From contig NZ_SUTM01000017.1 in assembly GCF_015062935.1 (NCBI RefSeq), positions 1-55,461 of the forward strand: DNA of 55,461 bases. The letters run 5' to 3'. The position numbers and the translations under genes are program-made. Below the pieces are notes generated by a model that was given only the letters and a program-made list of their open reading frames with translations, was not told the DNA's origin and searched no databases. The stretch comes from Methanobrevibacter sp. (GTDB taxonomy: Archaea; Methanobacteriota; Methanobacteria; Methanobacteriales; Methanobacteriaceae). This document shows positions 45,662-54,713 of this stretch, one piece after another (position 1 is the stretch's first letter; each line of letters opens with the position of its first letter).

Positions 45662-46225
45662 TTATCTTTTTTTAGCGGTAATTATAGCTATTGGGTTTTC
45701 ACTAATCATCAGTATTCCACGATCTAAAACCCGTCCATTGGAAACGTTTACTTCCATAATCTTAGGATTATATCCTAAATCTTTAAGTTTATTTATCGCT
45801 TCGACTTTAGTGTCAACCAGTATTGCTGTAATTATAATTCTTCCTTTTGAATTTAATTTTTCATCAACGATGTCCAAGATATTTTCCAGTTGTCTGCCGC
45901 TTCCCCCAACAACGGCAATGTCAATGTCGTCAATATCTTTAAGGGCATTGGCCCCGTCATCATTAATCAGTGTGACATTGTCTCCCAGTCCAAATTTTTC
46001 AAGATTTCTGATGGTAACTTCAATGGCTTCAGGGTTTGTGTCAATGGATATGACTTCACGTGCTCTCTGGGAAAATTCACATGTAAGTCCTCCGGTTCCA
46101 CATCCGCAATCCACCACCTTGTCTTTTTCAGTCACTTCAGATTTATACAGCAGTATAGCTCTTATTGCTTCTTTTGTTGGTCCGGGTACGTCACAGGATT
46201 TAATAAAATCCTTATCTTCTAACAT
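45662..46225 (-). CDS. cbiT: Cobalt-precorrin-6B C15-methyltransferase (decarboxylating)
   Basis: CbiT methylates and decarboxylates the corrin ring in anaerobic cobalamin synthesis, needed by the methyltransferases of methanogenesis. The 187-residue Rossmann methyltransferase has PGPTKEAIRAILL, the SAM-binding DCGCGTGGLTCEFSQRA (about 38-54), IDTNPEAIEVTIRNLEKFGL, VVGGSGRQLENIL and NGRVLDRGILMISENPIAII. It starts exactly after the ubiX stop, with AAGGTGGGAATAA as ribosome site. Confidence 0.93.
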   Translation of the reverse strand: MLEDKDFIKSCDVPGPTKEAIRAILLYKSEVTEKDKVVDCGCGTGGLTCEFSQRAREVISIDTNPEAIEVTIRNLEKFGLGDNVTLINDDGANALKDIDDIDIAVVGGSGRQLENILDIVDEKLNSKGRIIITAILVDTKVEAINKLKDLGYNPKIMEVNVSNGRVLDRGILMISENPIAIITAKKR

Positions 46226-46774
46226 TTATTCCCACCTTTTAAATAAATTATTTTCAATTTTTAATGAGTCTAGAATTTTCCCGACAATAAAATCGATTTG
46301 GTCATCAAGGGTTTTAGGATTTGAATAAAATCCAGGCATTGCAGGTAAAATTATAGCTCCTTCTTGTGATAATGTTAGCATGTTCTGCAGATGAATGCTT
46401 CTAAGCGGAGTTTCACGGGGAACAATAATGGTAGGTCTTCTTTCTTTAAGACTTACATCTGCCACTCTTGTAATTGTATTTGCCCCATAGCCGTTGGCAA
46501 TTGAGGATAATGTTTTCATGGAACATGGCACGATAACCAGTCCGTCCGCTTTAAATGATCCGCTGTTTACGGAAGCTGTAAGGTCATTGAAATCATAGTA
46601 ATTGTCGGCTAAATCAATAATGCCTTCTATTTTATAGTCGGTTTCTGAGTTTATCACTGTCTTTGCAGCATCACTAATAATTAAACTATTTTCTATTTTC
46701 AGTTCTTTCAATGCTTCAAGTAATCTTATTCCATATATTACTCCACTGGCACCTGTAATTGCAATTACTATCAT
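46226..46774 (-). CDS. ubiX: UbiX-type flavin prenyltransferase
   Basis: UbiX attaches dimethylallyl phosphate to FMN, making the prenyl-FMN cofactor of UbiD decarboxylases. The 182-residue flavoprotein has the TGASGVIYGIRLLEALK start (about 7-23), LIISDAAKTVI, DGLVIVPCSMKTLSSIANGY and RPTIIVPRETPLRSIHLQNM, then GAIILPAMPGFYSNPKTLDD. It is complete. No ubiD is in the window. It abuts cbiT and lies 8 bp after the HD hydrolase gene. Confidence 0.93.
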   Translation of the reverse strand: MIVIAITGASGVIYGIRLLEALKELKIENSLIISDAAKTVINSETDYKIEGIIDLADNYYDFNDLTASVNSGSFKADGLVIVPCSMKTLSSIANGYGANTITRVADVSLKERRPTIIVPRETPLRSIHLQNMLTLSQEGAIILPAMPGFYSNPKTLDDQIDFIVGKILDSLKIENNLFKRWE

Positions 46775-46782
46775 TTTATCTC

Positions 46783-48009
46783 CTAGAATAGTTTTATTTG
46801 GTCATAATGAATACCATGGAATTTTTCTCTATCAATTTCAGGTAAATCAAGATAATTGTCCAATTTGAATTTGCCAAACTTAACCTTTTCCTCTTCGGGA
46901 ACGTAAACGCTAATGTCTGGTATGTTGAATCGGGCTTTACTTAATGCTCCTATAATATTTGAAATTTCTGTCAATGGGAACAGTTTGCCTTCAACACTTA
47001 CTTGAGTTTTCATTTCGTCAAAACGAGGATATTCAGCTATATTTATAAACACATAATCCTTGTCGATTCCATAATCTTCAGCTATTTCCTCTTCAGCTTT
47101 TCTCAGCTGGCTTGCTTCTATTTTATACATTTTTTCAGGGTATTTGAAGTTATCAAGCCGTATGGTTTTTACTCTTTTCATGATGCGGCGGTTATCAAGT
47201 CTTGCCATAATGTCATTGACGAAGTTGTTTTCGCAGTGTCTGAATATTCCGATAATGTCTGCATCATCGTATTTGTAAATGTCATTTTCATTGATGATGT
47301 CTTCATCGATGACCCTTTTCAATGCTCTTCTAAACATGGAATTGACGATTCTTGTTGTGTGGTGTTGATATACACTCGGATACATGAAATATCTTGATAC
47401 TAATGCTCCTTCAGCGGCCTGAACTCCTTTGATGTCTAAAATCAGCCCGTCATCAAGACTTAAGTTGGATATTATCCTTTCATAATCTATGACTCCGTAG
47501 GCCACTCCGGTATTGTGGGAATCCCTTAAAAGATAATCCATTCTGTCCACATCAAGCTCTCCGGAAACGATAGGTCCGAGATAACCTTTTCCGTTTACAA
47601 TATCAACTATATCATTAACGTCGAATTTTTCTTCAAGCAAATCCCTCATGGAAGTTTCAGTAACGACATATTTGGTCAGTTCTTCATGTGGAAATGACAA
47701 TACTCCTTCGGATACGTGTGAAAATGGGCCGTGACCGACATCATGCAGCAGTGCGGATGTTCGAACTAATTCAATCTCATCCTGTGTCAAATCGAGTTCC
47801 GTTGCCAGTTTGGATCCTAAATTCATGGTTCCCACACAGTGTTCGAATCTTGTGTGTGTAGCTCCGGGATAAATCAGGCTGATTAATCCTAATTGTTTAA
47901 TTCTTCTTAAACGTTGGAATTGGGGCATATCCATGATTCTTTCTTCAAATTTGTCTAAACTAATATCTCCATAGACACTGTCTCTGATAAACTTTTTCTT
48001 TTCAGTCAT
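46783..48009 (-). CDS. HD-domain phosphohydrolase (dNTPase/SAMHD1-like)
   Basis: The 408-residue protein has FIRDSVYGDISLDKFEERIM and FQRLRRIKQLG (both typical of the COG1078 family). The HD set follows: HTRFEHCVGTMNLGSKLA, SALLHDVGHGPFSHVSEG (H, HD, H) and ELDVDRMDYLLRDSHNTG (D). Members are metal-dependent nucleotide phosphohydrolases related to dGTPase/SAMHD1. ATG 48009 is preferred to the in-frame ATG 48042 because it lies just after the upstream stop in TAAAATG and starts the conserved MTEKKKFIRD. Confidence 0.87.
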   Translation of the reverse strand: MTEKKKFIRDSVYGDISLDKFEERIMDMPQFQRLRRIKQLGLISLIYPGATHTRFEHCVGTMNLGSKLATELDLTQDEIELVRTSALLHDVGHGPFSHVSEGVLSFPHEELTKYVVTETSMRDLLEEKFDVNDIVDIVNGKGYLGPIVSGELDVDRMDYLLRDSHNTGVAYGVIDYERIISNLSLDDGLILDIKGVQAAEGALVSRYFMYPSVYQHHTTRIVNSMFRRALKRVIDEDIINENDIYKYDDADIIGIFRHCENNFVNDIMARLDNRRIMKRVKTIRLDNFKYPEKMYKIEASQLRKAEEEIAEDYGIDKDYVFINIAEYPRFDEMKTQVSVEGKLFPLTEISNIIGALSKARFNIPDISVYVPEEEKVKFGKFKLDNYLDLPEIDREKFHGIHYDQIKLF

Positions 48010-48010
48010 T

Positions 48011-48304
48011 TTACCAATCATCCCATTCTTCGATTGTTTCATTCAATATGTCCGTCCAGTTGTCATCGGTTACTGTGGTATTTGTTTCGGTAGTGTTGTT
48101 TGTGAGGTTTGTTTCAACTTTAGGCATGATTGTCGGAACTTCCTCAATGTAATTGGGTTCAAAGGAGTCATTTTCAATTGAACTTAATTTGTAAGAGTCG
48201 GTTTTTTCAACAATTGTTAAACTTGCAAAAGCGCTGCTGATAACAAATGCTAAAACGGCAATTATTAAAAATATTATCAAATTTGCTTTTACTGACTCTT
48301 TCAT
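48011..48304 (-). CDS. Small membrane-anchored protein
   Basis: The 97-residue protein has one N-terminal helix (about 8-30, NLIIFLIIAVLAFVISSAFA) that could be an anchor or signal. A polar outside tail follows with NLTNNTTETNTTVTD glycosylation-type sequons and a Trp/Asp/Glu-rich end (NWTDILNETIEEWDDW). The TAA lies one base before the HD-hydrolase ATG, so the two are coupled. Function unknown. Confidence 0.6.
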   Translation of the reverse strand: MKESVKANLIIFLIIAVLAFVISSAFASLTIVEKTDSYKLSSIENDSFEPNYIEEVPTIMPKVETNLTNNTTETNTTVTDDNWTDILNETIEEWDDW

Positions 48305-48483
48305 AATAACACTTTTATTTATTTTGTTTAAAAATTTAAACTATACTATTATTATTTTTTTTAAAAGCTATTATTTAATCTTTACTTATTTAAATAGATT
48401 TTAATCTATTTCTTATCTAAATTTTGATTTAATTTCATTATTTTTTTTACAATTTTTAATTTGTAATTTTTTTCTTACGAAAC

Positions 48484-48545
48484 TTTTATATATTGTGGAA
48501 GATTATCATTATATATCGGAAGTATACTTCCGACAGTATACTTCC
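48484..48545 (+). promoter_or_regulatory. amtB-glnK promoter with NrpR-type operators
   Basis: A TATA box TTTATATA (48485-48492) is followed by GGAAGTATACTTCC (48518-48531), an exact GGAA-N6-TTCC palindrome. Abutting it is GACAGTATACTTCC (48532-48545), whose right half is intact. The pair forms a 14-bp direct repeat. Transcription should start near 48517, so both sites block or overlap the start. GGAA-N6-TTCC is the operator of the methanogen nitrogen repressor NrpR. Confidence 0.82.
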
Positions 48546-48578
48546 GACTATGTTAAAAAAATTTTTGAGAATGATATA

Positions 48579-49796
48579 ATGGATATGTTTAGTGCTGGTG
48601 ACACTGCCTGGATTTTAATATGTACTCTTTTAGTTCTTCTAATGAGTATTCCGGCAGTCGCATTTTTTTATGGAGGATTAAGTAAACGTAAGAATGTCTT
48701 AAATACAATATTTTTAACTTTCATAGCATTTTCAATAATCAGTGTTATATGGGTAATATTTGGTTATCAATTTGCATTTGGAAGTGACATTAACGGATTA
48801 ATAGGATCACCGACCAACTTCTTCCTGCAGGGAATCGGTTTGGATGATTTAAACGGTACTATACCAACATTACTATTTGTAATGTTTCAGTGTGCCTTTG
48901 CAGGGCTGACCTGCGCAATCATGTCTGGTGCCCTAGTTGGCAGGATGAAAACAAAAGCTTGGGTTGTTTTTGCTGCACTATGGGCCTGCCTTGTATATGT
49001 CCCTATTGCCCACTGGGTATGGGGAGGAGGATGGCTCATGCAGATGGGTGCACTTGACTTTGCAGGAGGTGCTGTAGTTCATATGAATTCAGGTATTTCC
49101 GCATTGGCTGTCGCTTTGGTATTAGGTAAAAGGAAAAATACTGCACTGATTCCACATAACCTCGGATATGCTGTTTTAGGAGCCGCACTCTTGTGGTTTG
49201 GATGGATGGGATTCAATGGAGGATCAGGTCTTGCAGCTGACGGACTTGCTGCAAATGCAATTATAGTATCAAACGTAGCGGCTGCAGTAGGTTTAATCGT
49301 ATGGACTTTAATAGATACTTTCACTATTGGAAAACCTACAGTTTTAGGTGCTATATCCGGTGCAGTTGCAGGTCTTGTAGGTATTACTCCTGCAGCAGGT
49401 TTTGTTGATGTATTCGGTGCTTTAGTAATCGGTGCCGTAGCTCCAGTAGTTTCATACTTTGCAATCAATTACATGAAACCGAAACTCGGATATGACGATG
49501 CTTTGGATGCATGGGGCATACATGGAATGTCTGGAGTATGGGGAGCAATAGCAACAGGAATATTTGCTGTTCCTGCAATCGGAGGAACTGCAGGACTCTT
49601 ATACGGAAACCCTAATCAGGTAGTTGTTCAAATTATAAGTGTAATAGCTACTATTGTATATGCATTTGTTGTAAGCTACATTTTAGCTAAACTATTAGAC
49701 AAAGCAATGGACGGTATCAGAGTGGATGAATCAGATGAAATAGGAGGTCTTGATTCAAATCTCCACAAAGAATCTGCATACAACTTCAACTCATAG
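48579..49796 (+). CDS. amtB: Ammonium transporter
   Basis: AmtB carries ammonium inward under nitrogen limitation. The 405-residue protein has eleven expected membrane segments, the start [20 protein letters not shown], the twin-histidine pore residues in [10 protein letters not shown] and [13 protein letters not shown], and the ammonium-family patterns [16 protein letters not shown] and [20 protein letters not shown] 48579 is chosen because the reading frame upstream to 48495 would include the operators. GlnK, its PII regulator, follows after 11 bp. Confidence 0.95.
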   Translation: MDMFSAGDTAWILICTLLVLLMSIPAVAFFYGGLSKRKNVLNTIFLTFIAFSIISVIWVIFGYQFAFGSDINGLIGSPTNFFLQGIGLDDLNGTIPTLLFVMFQCAFAGLTCAIMSGALVGRMKTKAWVVFAALWACLVYVPIAHWVWGGGWLMQMGALDFAGGAVVHMNSGISALAVALVLGKRKNTALIPHNLGYAVLGAALLWFGWMGFNGGSGLAADGLAANAIIVSNVAAAVGLIVWTLIDTFTIGKPTVLGAISGAVAGLVGITPAAGFVDVFGALVIGAVAPVVSYFAINYMKPKLGYDDALDAWGIHGMSGVWGAIATGIFAVPAIGGTAGLLYGNPNQVVVQIISVIATIVYAFVVSYILAKLLDKAMDGIRVDESDEIGGLDSNLHKESAYNFNS

Positions 49797-49807
49797 GAGA
49801 AATTTAT

Positions 49808-50146
49808 ATGAAAAGCGTTGTAGCAATTATAAGAGAGGAAAAGTTCACAGACGTTAAAGATGCCCTTATTGAAGTCGGATGTGAAGGGATGAACGTTTCT
49901 GAAGTTAAAGGAAGAGGAAGTCAAAGAGGAATCAGAGAATCTTATAGGGGATCCAGCTACTGTATAGATCTGATTCCTAAAACCCGTATTGAAATTGTCG
50001 TAAAAGAAGAAGGTGTTGATGCAATAGTTGATGCCATTAAAAAAGGAGCCTATACCGGAAATATAGGTGACGGTAAAATATTTATCTATCCGATGGATAA
50101 TGTAATAAGAATCAGAACTGGAGAAGAAGGTGATAATGCAGTTTGA
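49808..50146 (+). CDS. glnK: Nitrogen regulatory protein PII (GlnK)
   Basis: GlnK senses ATP/ADP and 2-oxoglutarate and plugs AmtB when nitrogen is plentiful. The 112-residue protein has KSVVAIIREEKFTDVKDALI, the T-loop KGRGSQRGIRESYRGSSY (about 38-55), and KTRIEIVVKE. The C-loop nucleotide region has GNIGDGKIFIYPMDNVIRIR. Pairing with amtB under the same operators is the standard arrangement. GGAG lies close to the start. Confidence 0.95.
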   Translation: MKSVVAIIREEKFTDVKDALIEVGCEGMNVSEVKGRGSQRGIRESYRGSSYCIDLIPKTRIEIVVKEEGVDAIVDAIKKGAYTGNIGDGKIFIYPMDNVIRIRTGEEGDNAV

Positions 50147-50480
50147 ATTTTTTCTTTAAATTATTATGGAAGCCCAATCTCCTAATGTAATTAAAGGTAA
50201 TAATGTAAACACTTTCAAAATATGCTATAATTAATAACTTCTCTTGATTATCAACCGGTATTATTATTTTTAATTACATTCACGATTATCTTTTAATAGA
50301 TAATAAATACCAAATTAACTTATTGAAGAGGATGATATTCAATCTGTCATCCTTTTCCATATTAAAATTAGTCCTGATTATTTTTAATTCATTAAATAAT
50401 ATATTAATAATATTATACTGTTTTTACATTAACGTTAAGGATTTCAATTTTTAGGGTTAAATTCTTTTGATGATATATAT
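50147..50480. other. 334-bp gap with one hairpin
   Basis: The region between glnK and the convergent peptidase gene has no convincing ORF. At 50325-50357 GAAGAGGATGA pairs with TCATCCTTTTC (11 bp with one wobble, 11-nt loop). This could end the glnK transcript, though it lies 180 bp past the stop, or belong to a small RNA. I found no GGAA-N6-TTCC site here. Confidence 0.4.
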
Positions 50481-51083
50481 CTAATATTTGATAACGACAC
50501 CGTTAATGTCTGAAAAGTCAACCCATGTGGTGATTCCTTTTATTTCGTACAGATTGCCGTTAATGTATTCATAGGAAATGTCCTTGTTGTCGCTTGTCAG
50601 ATATATTGAATCACCGTTAATGTCACTAACTCTTTTTATGATTCCGCCATATTCATCAGATTCAGCTACAACAATATCCCCAACATGGACATTGTGGGTT
50701 TTATTTACAAGAACGCTTTGACCGTCCTGCAGGGTAGGAAGCATTGATGTTCCATCCACATGAACAATGACCGGAATCTGATTTTCACCCAGTGTGGAAT
50801 CTATGTTGATTTCCACATCCTCAAGTCTGTATTTGCTGCAAGTGTCTCTGATTTCACTTTTCAAGGTACTTGCATTTGAGGAGGTGTCGTTCATTGCATG
50901 TATGGCCAAATCACAAATGTCCTGATTCAGTGAATCCCTGTCAATTTGTGAAAGGGTACTGGTACTGACGCTGACATTCTCCCCGTCAATGAAAACATCG
51001 ACGCTATCATTGCCTAAAAATGTCAACGCTAAAAAAGCAATTAAAATAAGTATGATTAATGCTAAAATAATTTTTTTAGCCAT
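50481..51083 (-). CDS. S26-family signal peptidase-like protein, Ser-Lys type
   Basis: The 200-residue protein has an N-terminal membrane helix (about 4-22, KIILALIILILIAFLALTFL), a roughly 85-residue extracytoplasmic region and the peptidase core. The nucleophile motif is DGTSMLPTLQDGQSVLVNK (S112). The second box is GDIVVAES followed by GGIIKRV with K149. Archaeal signal peptidases usually have His in place of Lys, so this one looks more like the bacterial or LexA-like Ser-Lys type. It may cleave signal peptides of exported proteins such as the two adhesins, or be a specialised member. It follows aroD by 4 bp. Confidence 0.8.
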   Translation of the reverse strand: MAKKIILALIILILIAFLALTFLGNDSVDVFIDGENVSVSTSTLSQIDRDSLNQDICDLAIHAMNDTSSNASTLKSEIRDTCSKYRLEDVEINIDSTLGENQIPVIVHVDGTSMLPTLQDGQSVLVNKTHNVHVGDIVVAESDEYGGIIKRVSDINGDSIYLTSDNKDISYEYINGNLYEIKGITTWVDFSDINGVVIKY

Positions 51084-51087
51084 TTTT

Positions 51088-51765
51088 TCACTCGTCCATG
51101 ATATTTAAATCCATATTTAAAAGAGCTTTCATTGTTTCTATGTCAATCTGTCCGGGTGCTGTAACATCGGTTCCGGCCGCAAAAGTAATCGGTGAATCGA
51201 ATTTGGATGCCATGACTCTGGTGTAACTTCCCAAATCTCCCATGGAGATTGCAATTGTGTCTTTGCAGTGTGAAAGGACAGCAAGTATTGTTAAAGTGTC
51301 TTCCAGATTCTGAGGCATGAAAGCAACTTTTGCAATATCTCCCAATTGATGTTCCTTATCAACTATATATGTAATTTCATTCAAATCAGGAGTTTTTTCA
51401 AAATCATGGTAAGAAACAATGGTTTTAACACCTGTATTATGGATTTTTTCAATGTATTCGTCGCTGCTTTGCAGTTCTATATCGACATATTCAACCAGAT
51501 CGCAGCATTCATATAATATATTGAACCTTTCTTCTTCTGTTCCCTTAAAAGATCCGCCTTCTGAGTTAATTCTATTTGTAGCTATCATTGGAAAGTTGAT
51601 TTCTTCAATTGTGCTTTTAATTTCATCAATATTTGGATTTTTAAGACCATCAATTCTAAATTCCAATACATCTGCACCCTTTTCAATGCAGTCGTTAGCT
51701 ACTTCAATAACGTCACGGCAATTTTCCTGAAAGATAGGAATTGCAATTTTAGTTTGTGAATACAT
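51088..51765 (-). CDS. aroD: 3-Dehydroquinate dehydratase, type I
   Basis: AroD removes water from 3-dehydroquinate in the shikimate pathway through a Schiff base. The 225-residue TIM barrel has VLEFRIDGLKNPNID (about 34-48), PMIATNRINSEGG, VKTIVSYHDFEKTP with the catalytic His, and the Schiff-base lysine in IAKVAFMPQN. SMGDLGSYTRVMA and FAAGTDVTAPGQIDIETM follow. Start and length are normal. AroA is at 21.6 kb, so pathway genes are dispersed. Confidence 0.94.
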   Translation of the reverse strand: MYSQTKIAIPIFQENCRDVIEVANDCIEKGADVLEFRIDGLKNPNIDEIKSTIEEINFPMIATNRINSEGGSFKGTEEERFNILYECCDLVEYVDIELQSSDEYIEKIHNTGVKTIVSYHDFEKTPDLNEITYIVDKEHQLGDIAKVAFMPQNLEDTLTILAVLSHCKDTIAISMGDLGSYTRVMASKFDSPITFAAGTDVTAPGQIDIETMKALLNMDLNIMDE

Positions 51766-51906
51766 TAGTTAGTATATATTATTTTACTATTAATTAATAC
51801 TTTCTTAAATAACGGTTAATATTTATATAAATTAAAAAACAAAATATATACCAATAAAATATTTATATTTTATTCATTTATTTAATCAATTTTAAAAGGT
51901 GTTAAT

Positions 51907-52632
51907 TTGAAAATTACAGCTATAGGTGCGGATATATCAAAAAATGATGTGTCTTGCAGTACTAAGCTAGTAGAAACTATTGAAAACAACCTTTACAAAG
52001 TAAAAGAATTAGGTGCAAGGGATGTTGCATTAACAAATGTCACAGGAGACGATGTTGTAGTAAGTGCATTTGTTGAAGACGATCTGCTTGAATCTATTAA
52101 TGAAGGTATTGTTAATGTTTTAAAAGAGAGTGCAGAAAACTTAGGTGACCTGTCCGGAATTTCTGATAATCCGGATGATGCAGGTGAAGGGATTTCCTAT
52201 GCCGAAGCAAATATTAGGCCAGACAGATATCCTGATGCCATTGTTTTAGGTTTCGATACATATGGGGGAGAATCTTTTGTAGCGGATGCCGCAAATTCAG
52301 CGATTGAAGCTGCCAAAGGAATGAAAAATATGACAGATGTATCTGATTTGATAGAGCCAAAAACAAGAAAGATACCTGGAGTAGGTTACGTTTCACCGGA
52401 AACCGACGATCCTGTTGTTGTAGCTACTGTTGAAAACATAGAGCATATTGGTGTAATAGCAGGCGCAATGATTGGAGCTGTACTTGGAAATAAAAATACT
52501 TATTTAGTTAAAAGAGGAACAACCTGCAATGTATTGCCGGGCAGTGTAATATTTTCAGCCACTGCATTTATGAACGGTAATGTAATTGATTTGGCTGTTC
52601 CGTTTGAAAACAAAACTAGAATTTTAAGATAG
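51907..52632 (+). CDS. Conserved archaeal protein of unknown function
   Basis: The 241-residue protein starts with TTG after AAAAGGTG. It has no membrane segment. Notable are two stretches, DNPDDAGEGISYAEANIRPD and AIVLGFDTYGGESFVADAAN, and a C-terminal hydrophobic glycine-rich part, HIGVIAGAMIGAVLGNKN. I do not recognise a catalytic motif. It lies 12 bp before sucD, with HMG-CoA reductase after that. A similar order is recalled from Methanothermobacter, which suggests a conserved role linked to acyl-CoA or isoprenoid metabolism (inference). Confidence 0.7.
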   Translation: MKITAIGADISKNDVSCSTKLVETIENNLYKVKELGARDVALTNVTGDDVVVSAFVEDDLLESINEGIVNVLKESAENLGDLSGISDNPDDAGEGISYAEANIRPDRYPDAIVLGFDTYGGESFVADAANSAIEAAKGMKNMTDVSDLIEPKTRKIPGVGYVSPETDDPVVVATVENIEHIGVIAGAMIGAVLGNKNTYLVKRGTTCNVLPGSVIFSATAFMNGNVIDLAVPFENKTRILR

Positions 52633-52644
52633 GAGTATAAAATC

Positions 52645-53508
52645 ATGATTTTATTAAATGAAGATACAAAATGTTTAGTTCAAGGAATAACCGGTAAACA
52701 AGGTTCATTCCACACAGAACAAATGTTAAAATACAATACTAATATTGTTGCAGGTCTTACCCCTGGAAAAGGCGGTCAAAAATTCTTAGACCAGGTACCG
52801 ATTTTCAATTCAATGGAAGAAGCTATCGAAGAAGTGGATGTAAATGCTTCAATTATTTTTGTACCTGCAAGATTTGCAAAAGACGCTGCTTTTGAAGCAA
52901 TAAGACACTTAGATTTAGTAGTAATTATTTCAGAGCATATTCCAGTACATGACAGTATGAAAATCATGGCATATGCAAAAGAGATGGGAACCACCATTAT
53001 CGGACCAAACACTCCTGGAATCATTTCACCAGGTGTCGGTAAATTAGGTATCATGCCTACACATATCTTTTCTGAAGGTAATGTTGGTGTAATTTCCAGA
53101 AGCGGTACATTAACATATGAAATAGCTAGCGAATTAACCAATGCAGGAATAGGTCAAAGTACTGCTGTCGGTATAGGTGGAGACCCAGTAACCGGGGACA
53201 ATTATGTTGATATCCTGAAAAGATTTGACAAGGATGACCAAACTGATGCAGTTGTTTTAATCGGTGAAATCGGAGGAACTGCTGAAGAAAGAGCAGGTAA
53301 ATATATTGCTGAAGAAATGTCAAAACCGGTTGTATCATACATTGCAGGAAGAACTGCACCTCCGGGCAAAAGAATGGGACACGCCGGAGCTATCATTCAA
53401 GGTTCTTCAGGTACTGTTGCAAGTAAAACCAAAGCATTAAATGAAGCTGGTGTTGAAGTAGCTAAAAAACCATCTGAAATTGTAGAATTACTTAGAAAGG
53501 TAATGTAG
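52645..53508 (+). CDS. sucD: Succinyl-CoA synthetase alpha subunit
   Basis: SucD forms, with SucC, the enzyme interconverting succinate and succinyl-CoA, part of the incomplete reductive citric acid pathway of methanogens. The 287-residue protein has [61 protein letters not shown] and the phosphorylated histidine in [12 protein letters not shown] (about 246-257). AGGAGTATAAAATC precedes the ATG. SucC is not in the window. Confidence 0.94.
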   Translation: MILLNEDTKCLVQGITGKQGSFHTEQMLKYNTNIVAGLTPGKGGQKFLDQVPIFNSMEEAIEEVDVNASIIFVPARFAKDAAFEAIRHLDLVVIISEHIPVHDSMKIMAYAKEMGTTIIGPNTPGIISPGVGKLGIMPTHIFSEGNVGVISRSGTLTYEIASELTNAGIGQSTAVGIGGDPVTGDNYVDILKRFDKDDQTDAVVLIGEIGGTAEERAGKYIAEEMSKPVVSYIAGRTAPPGKRMGHAGAIIQGSSGTVASKTKALNEAGVEVAKKPSEIVELLRKVM

Positions 53509-54711
53509 ATGTCAAATCAGGAAATTATTGATAAATTATTAAAAGGCGAAATGAAGCTTTATCAGGTTGATAAAGAAGTTTCAGCCAAAGAAGCAACTGA
53601 TATCAGAAGAGAATTTATTGAACAGAAATATGACCTGAAACTGGATAATATTTCAAATTACACTCTTGATATGGAAAGGGCTTCAGCAAGAAATATTGAA
53701 AACTCAATTGGAGTACTGCAGCTGCCTATGGGTATTGCAGGCCCATTAAAAATAAATGGTGAACACTGCAAAAGAGAAGTATTTGTTCCATTGGCAACTT
53801 CCGAAGGAGCATTAGTCGCATCAATAAATAGGGGAGCATCCACAATAACTGCTTCCGGAGGCGTTAATGCAAGAGTTGTTTCAGATTGCATGACCCGTGC
53901 ACCTGCAATCAAATGTGAAAATGCAGGTGAAGCCTTAAAAATCAGACAATGGTTTATTGATAATTTCGATGAGTTAAAACAACTGGCTGAAAGTACAACT
54001 TCACACGGTAAACTGTTAAAAATTGATCCTATCTTAATCGTTGGAAGCTATGTATACCCAAGATTTGTTTTCTCAACCGGTGACAGTATGGGAATGAATA
54101 TGGTTACAATAGCTTCTGAAAAAATCCTCGATAAGCTCTCACAGGAAACCACTGCAACACACATTGCATTAAGCGGTAATGTATGTGTTGACAAAAAACC
54201 TGCAGCTATAAACATTGTTGAAGGAAGAGGAAAAAGCGTAGTTGCAGATATATTGATACCTGAAGAAATCGTGGAAAAGAAACTTAAAACCACTGCAGAT
54301 GCAATCGTTGAAGTAAACACAGCTAAAAACCTTATAGGTTCCGCAGCAAGTGGAGCCATGGCATATAATGCTCATTATGCAAACATGGTTGCAGCAATAT
54401 TTTTAGCAACCGGCCAGGATGCCGCCCATGTTGTTGAAGGATCTCTTGGAATTACTACAGCTGAAAACAGAAATGGGGACTTGTATTTCTCAGTTAACTT
54501 GCCGGACTTGCCTGTGGCAACAGTCGGTGGAGGAACAAGTCTGGAAGTCGCACATGAAGGATTGGAGATTCTAGGTGTTGCAGGTTCAAATCATGCCCGT
54601 GAATTTGCAGAAATCGTTGCATCAACAGTTTTGGCAGGTGAACTGTCACTTGTCGGAGCACTGGCAGCAGGACACCTTGCAAGAGCTCACCAGGAACTTG
54701 GAAGAGGATAA
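53509..54711 (+). CDS. hmgA: 3-Hydroxy-3-methylglutaryl-CoA reductase, class I
   Basis: This enzyme reduces HMG-CoA to mevalonate with NADPH, the committed step to the isoprenoid chains of archaeal lipids. The 400-residue protein has ENSIGVLQLPMGIAGPLKIN, the catalytic Glu in ATSEGALVASINRG, DSMGMNMVT (NADP-binding), the Lys in GNVCVDKKPAAINIVEGRGK, TAKNLIGSAASGAMAYNAHY with the catalytic Asp region GQDAAHV, and the late His in AGSNHAREFAEIVA. The ATG follows the sucD stop directly. Confidence 0.95.
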   Translation: MSNQEIIDKLLKGEMKLYQVDKEVSAKEATDIRREFIEQKYDLKLDNISNYTLDMERASARNIENSIGVLQLPMGIAGPLKINGEHCKREVFVPLATSEGALVASINRGASTITASGGVNARVVSDCMTRAPAIKCENAGEALKIRQWFIDNFDELKQLAESTTSHGKLLKIDPILIVGSYVYPRFVFSTGDSMGMNMVTIASEKILDKLSQETTATHIALSGNVCVDKKPAAINIVEGRGKSVVADILIPEEIVEKKLKTTADAIVEVNTAKNLIGSAASGAMAYNAHYANMVAAIFLATGQDAAHVVEGSLGITTAENRNGDLYFSVNLPDLPVATVGGGTSLEVAHEGLEILGVAGSNHAREFAEIVASTVLAGELSLVGALAAGHLARAHQELGRG

Positions 54712-54713
54712 AA

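Noticed and set aside
45738-46328. Long open frame on the plus strand opposite cbiT and ubiX
   Set aside because: No ribosome site, no recognisable domain, and it mirrors the codon pattern of two clearly recognised minus-strand enzymes.
48495-48578. N-terminal extension of amtB starting at TTG/GTG-type codon 48495
   Set aside because: It would place the GGAA-N6-TTCC operators and the expected transcription start inside the coding sequence, and the AmtB family begins at about ATG 48579.
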